A stretch of 64,000 bases of DNA from Oscillospiraceae bacterium. GTDB lineage: Bacteria; Bacillota; Clostridia; Oscillospirales; Acutalibacteraceae. The notes below the pieces were generated by a model that was not told where the DNA came from, ran no database searches, and saw only the letters and a program-made list of their open reading frames with translations. This document shows, piece by piece, positions 60,149 to 64,000 of this stretch (the stretch's first letter is position 1; the number at the start of each line of letters is the position of its first letter). Location of the stretch: assembly GCA_031261445.1 (NCBI GenBank), contig JAISJQ010000024.1:1-64000 (forward strand), given 5' to 3'. The translations under genes were made by a program, and so were the position numbers.

Positions 60149-61350
60149 GCGCCTTGCGCGATGGCCAGTGTATCACGCGCAATGAGGAGCTCTTCGTTGG
60201 TGGGGATGACGAACACGCGCACCTGCGATTCGGGCGTGGAGAACTCGCCCTCCGAACCGCGCCGCAACTGGGCGTTGCGCTCGTTGTCAATGCGCACGCC
60301 CAAATAGCCCAGATGCTCGCAGACGTTCTGCCGCAGGTCAAAGGTGTTCTCGCCAATGCCGCCCGTGAAGACCAGCGCGTCCAACCCGTTCATTGCCGCC
60401 ACGTAAGAGCCGATCACCTTGCGCACCTGATACCGCAGCATGTTTCGCGCCAACGCGGCACGCTCGTTGCCGTTTTCGATGGCCGCCAGCAGATCGCGGT
60501 CGTCGCTCGACACACCCGACACGCCCAAATAGCCAGATTCTTTGTTGAGCACGTCACCCGCCTGCTTGATGCTCCAGCCCTCTTTTTCCATCAGGTACAG
60601 CACGGCGGAGGGGTCGACTGCGCCGCAACGCGTGCCCATCATAAAGCCGTCCAAGGGCGTAAGCCCCATGGAGGTATCGAGCACTTTGCCGTCTTGAATG
60701 GCGGTGATGCTCGAACCGTTGCCTAGGTGGCAAGTGATGAGTTTGAAGTCCGCCAGCGGTTTGCCCAAAAGCTCGGCGCAACGGGCGGAAACATAGCGGT
60801 GACTCGTGCCGTGGAAGCCATAGCGGCGCACACCATACTTTTCGTAGTATTCATACGGCAGGGCGAAAAGATAGCTCTCCGGCGGCATGGTGGCGTGGAA
60901 AACGTTATCGAACACGGCGACTTCCGGCACGTCTGAGCCGAAAACGCCGATGCACGCGCGGATGCCCTGAATGTGGGCGGGGTTATGTAGCGGGGCTAGA
61001 TCGTGCAGGCTCTCAATCCCGGCGATGACTTTTTCATCAATCCGCACGCTCTCCTGAAAGAGTGCGCCGCCCTGCACCACGCGGTGACCGATCGCGCCGA
61101 TTTCTTCTAGACTATCGAGCACCTTGCATTCGCCCTCGGTGAGCGCAAGCTTGACCTGCAAAAACGCCTCTGTGTGGCTGGACATTTTTACGTCCAGCTC
61201 CAGCGAACGACCGTCTGCGGTGGAGGCCGACAGCTTGCCGTCAATGCCAATGCGCTCGCAGATGCCCTTGGCCACGAGCTTTTCGCCCTGCATGTCGATG
61301 AGCTGATACTTCAGGGAACTGCTCCCCGCGTTGATCACCAGAATATTCAC
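60145..61350 (-). CDS. ackA: Acetate kinase
   Basis: Converts acetyl phosphate and ADP to acetate and ATP, the main fermentative ATP step. The 401 residues contain the N-terminal signature VINAGSSSLKYQLID, the VFDNVFHATMPP block, RRYGFHGTSHRYV, HLGNGSSITAI and GGIGEN. GTG start with GGAGG 9 bases upstream. Its usual partner pta is not adjacent. Own promoter at 61429-61457. Confidence 0.96.
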   Translation of the reverse strand: MNILVINAGSSSLKYQLIDMQGEKLVAKGICERIGIDGKLSASTADGRSLELDVKMSSHTEAFLQVKLALTEGECKVLDSLEEIGAIGHRVVQGGALFQESVRIDEKVIAGIESLHDLAPLHNPAHIQGIRACIGVFGSDVPEVAVFDNVFHATMPPESYLFALPYEYYEKYGVRRYGFHGTSHRYVSARCAELLGKPLADFKLITCHLGNGSSITAIQDGKVLDTSMGLTPLDGFMMGTRCGAVDPSAVLYLMEKEGWSIKQAGDVLNKESGYLGVSGVSSDDRDLLAAIENGNERAALARNMLRYQVRKVIGSYVAAMNGLDALVFTGGIGENTFDLRQNVCEHLGYLGVRIDNERNAQLRRGSEGEFSTPESQVRVFVIPTNEELLIARDTLAIAQGA

Positions 61351-61428
61351 TAATCCATTCCTCCGTGTTTAGGACTTTGTTTGGAGTGCACAACATAACA
61401 CAAGCGCGCAAAGTGCACACTGCGCAAT

Positions 61429-61457
61429 AGTATAACGCTTTTGCGCAAAAAATGCAA
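61429..61457 (-). promoter_or_regulatory. ackA promoter
   Basis: Minus strand: TTGCAT (61457-61452), 17-bp spacer, TATACT (61434-61429). Confidence 0.65.
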
Positions 61458-61475
61458 GTTTTTTGTGCGAACGAT

Positions 61476-61620
61476 CGCAGAAGACAGAGATGAGAAGGCA
61501 GAGGGCAGAAATTGGTGTGGACAATCTGCGTTGCCTACGTGTAGGGGCGCACGCCCCTGTGCGCCCGCTGATTCCCACAACATCACGGTTCATGGTGGGC
61601 GACCACAAGGGTCGCCCCTA
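61476..61620. repeat. Family B and A repeats between ackA and trmD
   Basis: CAGAAGACAGAGATGAGAAG/GCAGAGGGCAGAA (family B), then GTGTGGACAATCTGCGTTG with GTAGGGGCGCACGCCCCTGT and a final GGGCGACCACAAGGGTCGCC-CCTA whose last bases form the trmD stop codon on the minus strand. Confidence 0.87.
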
Positions 61621-62823
61621 CATCAACGCCATCAGCTCTTCGAAATACTCGATGTTCACAAACGTTCCGTCCGCCAGCATGGCGCGGATTTCTTCGGGCG
61701 TGACCGCGCGGGCATCGCAGGTTTCGCCCGGTTGCAGAACAACATCCGCAAGGCTAAAGTCCTGCCGAAAAAGCCAGACATCTTTAAAGTCGCGGCATTC
61801 GTCTCGGCGTTGGCTGATGACGCAGTGCCCGTTCTCTGGCTTCAGTACCAGCCCAGTTTCTTCGCGCAACTCCCGCAGTGCGCCCTCTAGGCTGTCTTCG
61901 CCATAGAGCACCGAACCACCTGTGCATTCCCACTGCCCGGCGGCGATTTTCTCTGGCGCACGCTGTGTGATGAGAAAACGCCCGTCAGGGCGCAGCACCC
62001 ACGCGTCCACCGTCAGGTGATAGTGCCCGTGCCGGATCTTTTCATCGCGTAGCTGTATTAGTCCCGTGCGCACGCAGTTTTCGTCGTAGATGTCCCAAAG
62101 CTCTGCGCCTGTGAGGAGCTTTCTTTCGCGCGGCGATAGGCCAGCGTGTGCCAGCAAATCGGGGCGCTTGTCCTGCGTGCGCAAGAGCGACTGATCGCGC
62201 TGCCAGCGCACAATGTTGGCGTGGTGACCACTGCGGAGCACTTCGGGCGGCGTGTGCCCGTCCCAATCCCACGGGCGGGTATATTGCGGATGCTCCAGCA
62301 GGCCGTTGTAGTGGCTCTCCAGACTGTAGGCATCCTCGTTGCGCAGCGTGCCGGGGAGCAAACGCGTGATGGCATCGACCAGCATCAGCGCGGGCAGTTC
62401 ACCGCCCGTGACCACAAAGTCGCCCACGCTGATTTCCTCGTCCACCATGAGTTCGAGCACACGCTCGTCCACGCCCTCATAGTGTCCGCACAGGATTTCG
62501 ATGTGTTCCAGCTCCGCCAGTTCTCGCACGCGCCCCTGCGTGAGCGGTTTGCCTTGCGGCGACATATAGATCACGTGCCCTCGCGTGCCCGCCCCAGCGC
62601 ACACGGCCTCATGCGCCGCCAGAATCGGCTGCACTTGCATGATCATGCCCGTGCCGCCGCCAAAGGGGGCATCGTCTACCCGCGCCTGCGGGCTGTCGCT
62701 GTAGTCCCGGATATTGTGGCAGTGGAACGCGGCCACGCCCTTGGCGCGTGCTCGCCCAATGATGCTCTCGTTCAGGTAGGCATCGCACAGGTCGGGGAAC
62801 AGCGTCAGGATATCAATACGCAT
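61618..62823 (-). CDS. trmD: tRNA (guanine-37-N1)-methyltransferase fused to a NUDIX hydrolase
   Basis: A single 401-residue frame. Residues 1 to about 232 are Trm[22 protein letters not shown], knot motif [34 protein letters not shown]. It methylates G37 of tRNAs with SAM. From about 243 an IPP-isomerase-like NUDIX domain follows ([14 protein letters not shown], then the Nudix box [18 protein letters not shown] with the RExxEExG core). The join is direct, with no linker. TrmD alone is normally ~240 residues. The TAG stop is the end of a family A repeat. AGGAAG precedes the ATG. Confidence 0.92.
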   Translation of the reverse strand: MRIDILTLFPDLCDAYLNESIIGRARAKGVAAFHCHNIRDYSDSPQARVDDAPFGGGTGMIMQVQPILAAHEAVCAGAGTRGHVIYMSPQGKPLTQGRVRELAELEHIEILCGHYEGVDERVLELMVDEEISVGDFVVTGGELPALMLVDAITRLLPGTLRNEDAYSLESHYNGLLEHPQYTRPWDWDGHTPPEVLRSGHHANIVRWQRDQSLLRTQDKRPDLLAHAGLSPRERKLLTGAELWDIYDENCVRTGLIQLRDEKIRHGHYHLTVDAWVLRPDGRFLITQRAPEKIAAGQWECTGGSVLYGEDSLEGALRELREETGLVLKPENGHCVISQRRDECRDFKDVWLFRQDFSLADVVLQPGETCDARAVTPEEIRAMLADGTFVNIEYFEELMALM

Positions 62824-62841
62824 TTTCGCTTCCTAGTCTCT

Positions 62842-64000
62842 CTACTTTTTCGTCCAGTGCGCGGTATAAGTCACGGCTTTGGTGATTTTTGTGGTCTTGC
62901 TGATTTTCGTCCCGCCAGACTTCGCCGTGTACCAGCCGCTGAACTTGTAGCCTTTGCGTGTGGGTGTGGGTAGTGCGCCGACGGCAGTGTTGTAGGGGAT
63001 TGTTTTCGCCTTGACGGCTGTGCCGCCGTTGGCGTTGAATGTTACGGTATATTTGTTCGCCGTCCAGTGCGCGTAGAGCGTCTGGTTCTTGCTGAGTTTC
63101 ACCACGGTGCTCGCCGTGACCTTCGTGCCGCCCGTTTTCGCCGTGTACCAGCCCGCAAATTTGTAGCCCGTGCGTTTCGGTGCTGTCGGCAGGACGTACT
63201 TGGCGGCGTAGCTCACGCTCTTTTTCGCGCTGGTGGCCGTGCCGATTTTGCCGCCGTTGGCCGCGTAGGTGACGGTATATTTCTTCGCCGTCCACTGGGC
63301 GTAAAGTGTCTGATTTTTGGTGATTTTGGTGTCTTTGTTGATTTTTGTGCCGCCCGTTTTGGCGGTGTACCAGCCCTTGAAGGTGTAGCCCGCGCGGGTG
63401 GGGGAGGGGAGTGTACCGATGGCCTTCTTGGTCGTGACCGTGCGGCTTGCGGCGGCCGTTCCGCCGCAGGAGTCGAATTTCACCACAAAGGTCTGCGGTG
63501 TCCACACGGCGTGCAAGTTATAGGGATAGTCGTAGTTATGTTGCTGCCCGGGTTGCACAAAGCCCACGGTATCCGTCGGGGCATAGGCCCAGCCTTGGAA
63601 CACATAGTCCGCGCGAGTGGGTACAGTTTTAGAGAGCGTCAGGGGAACGCCGCTGGTCTTAATCTGCGGCGCGGGTGCGCCTGTACCGCCGTTTGCAAAG
63701 TAGGAAACGGCGTATTGGTTTTTCCGTGTCAACACCAGTTTGGTGTCCCAGATGCGCGTTCGATCCGTCTCGGCAGAGGAGAGCAAAAGCCAGTGGTCTG
63801 TGGTCGGCGACAAATATGTTTCCCAACAGGATTTGGGATTCCATTCCCCAGCGCCGTAGTAGCTCCCAGAGGGATAGAGCTTCACTTGCAGGAGTGCGTT
63901 GATGGCAGAGGCGATGATCACCTTTTCATCAGTGCCATGCCCCGTGCCCAAATGAATCCAAATTTCCTGTTGGGGGTACTGAAAGGACAAACTGAGCGGC
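62842..64000 (-). CDS. InlB-repeat surface protein, partial at window end
   Basis: The frame stays open to the window edge, so the N-terminus (signal peptide) lies outside. The visible part is ~386 residues: an unrecognised region with IWIHLGTGHGTDEKVI and WETYLSPTTDHWLLL, then four to five InlB B-repeats (ANGGTGAP, CGGTAAA, ANGGKIG, NANGGTA, each with GYxFxGWYTAK), ending TYTAHWTKK. No sorting signal, so it is probably secreted or held by an N-terminal module. It ends 18 bases before trmD on the same strand. Confidence 0.8.
   Translation of the reverse strand, partial: PLSLSFQYPQQEIWIHLGTGHGTDEKVIIASAINALLQVKLYPSGSYYGAGEWNPKSCWETYLSPTTDHWLLLSSAETDRTRIWDTKLVLTRKNQYAVSYFANGGTGAPAPQIKTSGVPLTLSKTVPTRADYVFQGWAYAPTDTVGFVQPGQQHNYDYPYNLHAVWTPQTFVVKFDSCGGTAAASRTVTTKKAIGTLPSPTRAGYTFKGWYTAKTGGTKINKDTKITKNQTLYAQWTAKKYTVTYAANGGKIGTATSAKKSVSYAAKYVLPTAPKRTGYKFAGWYTAKTGGTKVTASTVVKLSKNQTLYAHWTANKYTVTFNANGGTAVKAKTIPYNTAVGALPTPTRKGYKFSGWYTAKSGGTKISKTTKITKAVTYTAHWTKK

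Overview
The window looks like the chromosome of an uncultured member of the Bacillota, class Clostridia. It is GC-rich, and several families familiar from gut Clostridia occur in it: DUF4830, DUF6273, DUF2318, secreted InlB/BIG2/PPC proteins, a RicT homologue, and an FHA-FtsW-PBP trio. Promoters are SigA-like, nearly always with a 17-bp spacer and often with an extended TGn -10. No tRNA, rRNA, CRISPR array or transposase gene was seen.

Layout. 1-9.4 kb is housekeeping: bifunctional rel, carB with an attenuator-like leader, glnS and argF. 9.9-20.2 kb is one minus-strand transcription unit of eight genes from a strong promoter at 20.2 kb: PP2C phosphatase, kinase-like protein, degenerate VWA-like protein, an unknown protein, a membrane VWA protein with an intact MIDAS, a zinc-ribbon P-loop GTPase-like protein, a GAP1-like membrane protein and an HTH-like protein. 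Directly upstream and colinear is FHA-FtsW/RodA-PBP (20.2-24.1 kb), then a large secreted repeat protein and a DUF6273 membrane protein. Together these resemble a phospho-signalling, VWA and GTPase system wired to envelope synthesis. It is the most interesting part of the window.

28.5-32.9 kb holds potABC without potD, interrupted by an MNT nucleotidyltransferase with a truncated HEPN-like frame, then luxS and an XRE regulator. 33.3-38.1 kb holds an anchored protein of unknown role, a RelBE-like toxin-antitoxin pair, a copper-type P-ATPase, an HxlR regulator and a DUF2318 lipoprotein. 38.2-48.4 kb holds a GH35 beta-galactosidase, murC, polA and holB-ricT-thrS (the ThrRS lacks its TGS domain). 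48.6-50.9 kb is an AT-richer secreted protein with an 11-C tract near its start. 50.9-59.4 kb is a minus-strand run: NahK-like sugar kinase, tandem-cyclophilin lipoprotein, FtsQ-like protein, a large membrane protein, a TPR protein, a small membrane protein, ApbE and NusG domain II. 59.5-64 kb holds ackA with a CBM9/DOMON-like protein, a TrmD-NUDIX fusion and a partial InlB-repeat protein.

A second theme is short interspersed repeats. At least five families (A, GC-rich palindromes ending in CCCCTAC; B, CAGAAGACAGA-type; C, CTAGATGTTAGAG-type; D, TGAACAATGAACAATT-type; E, TAATAGTGAATAG-type) fill almost all larger gaps. They very often start at, or supply, the stop codon of the preceding gene (rel, carB, glnS, argF, the 33.3 kb gene, GH35, murC, polA, trmD), and one appears to have truncated a HEPN-like gene.
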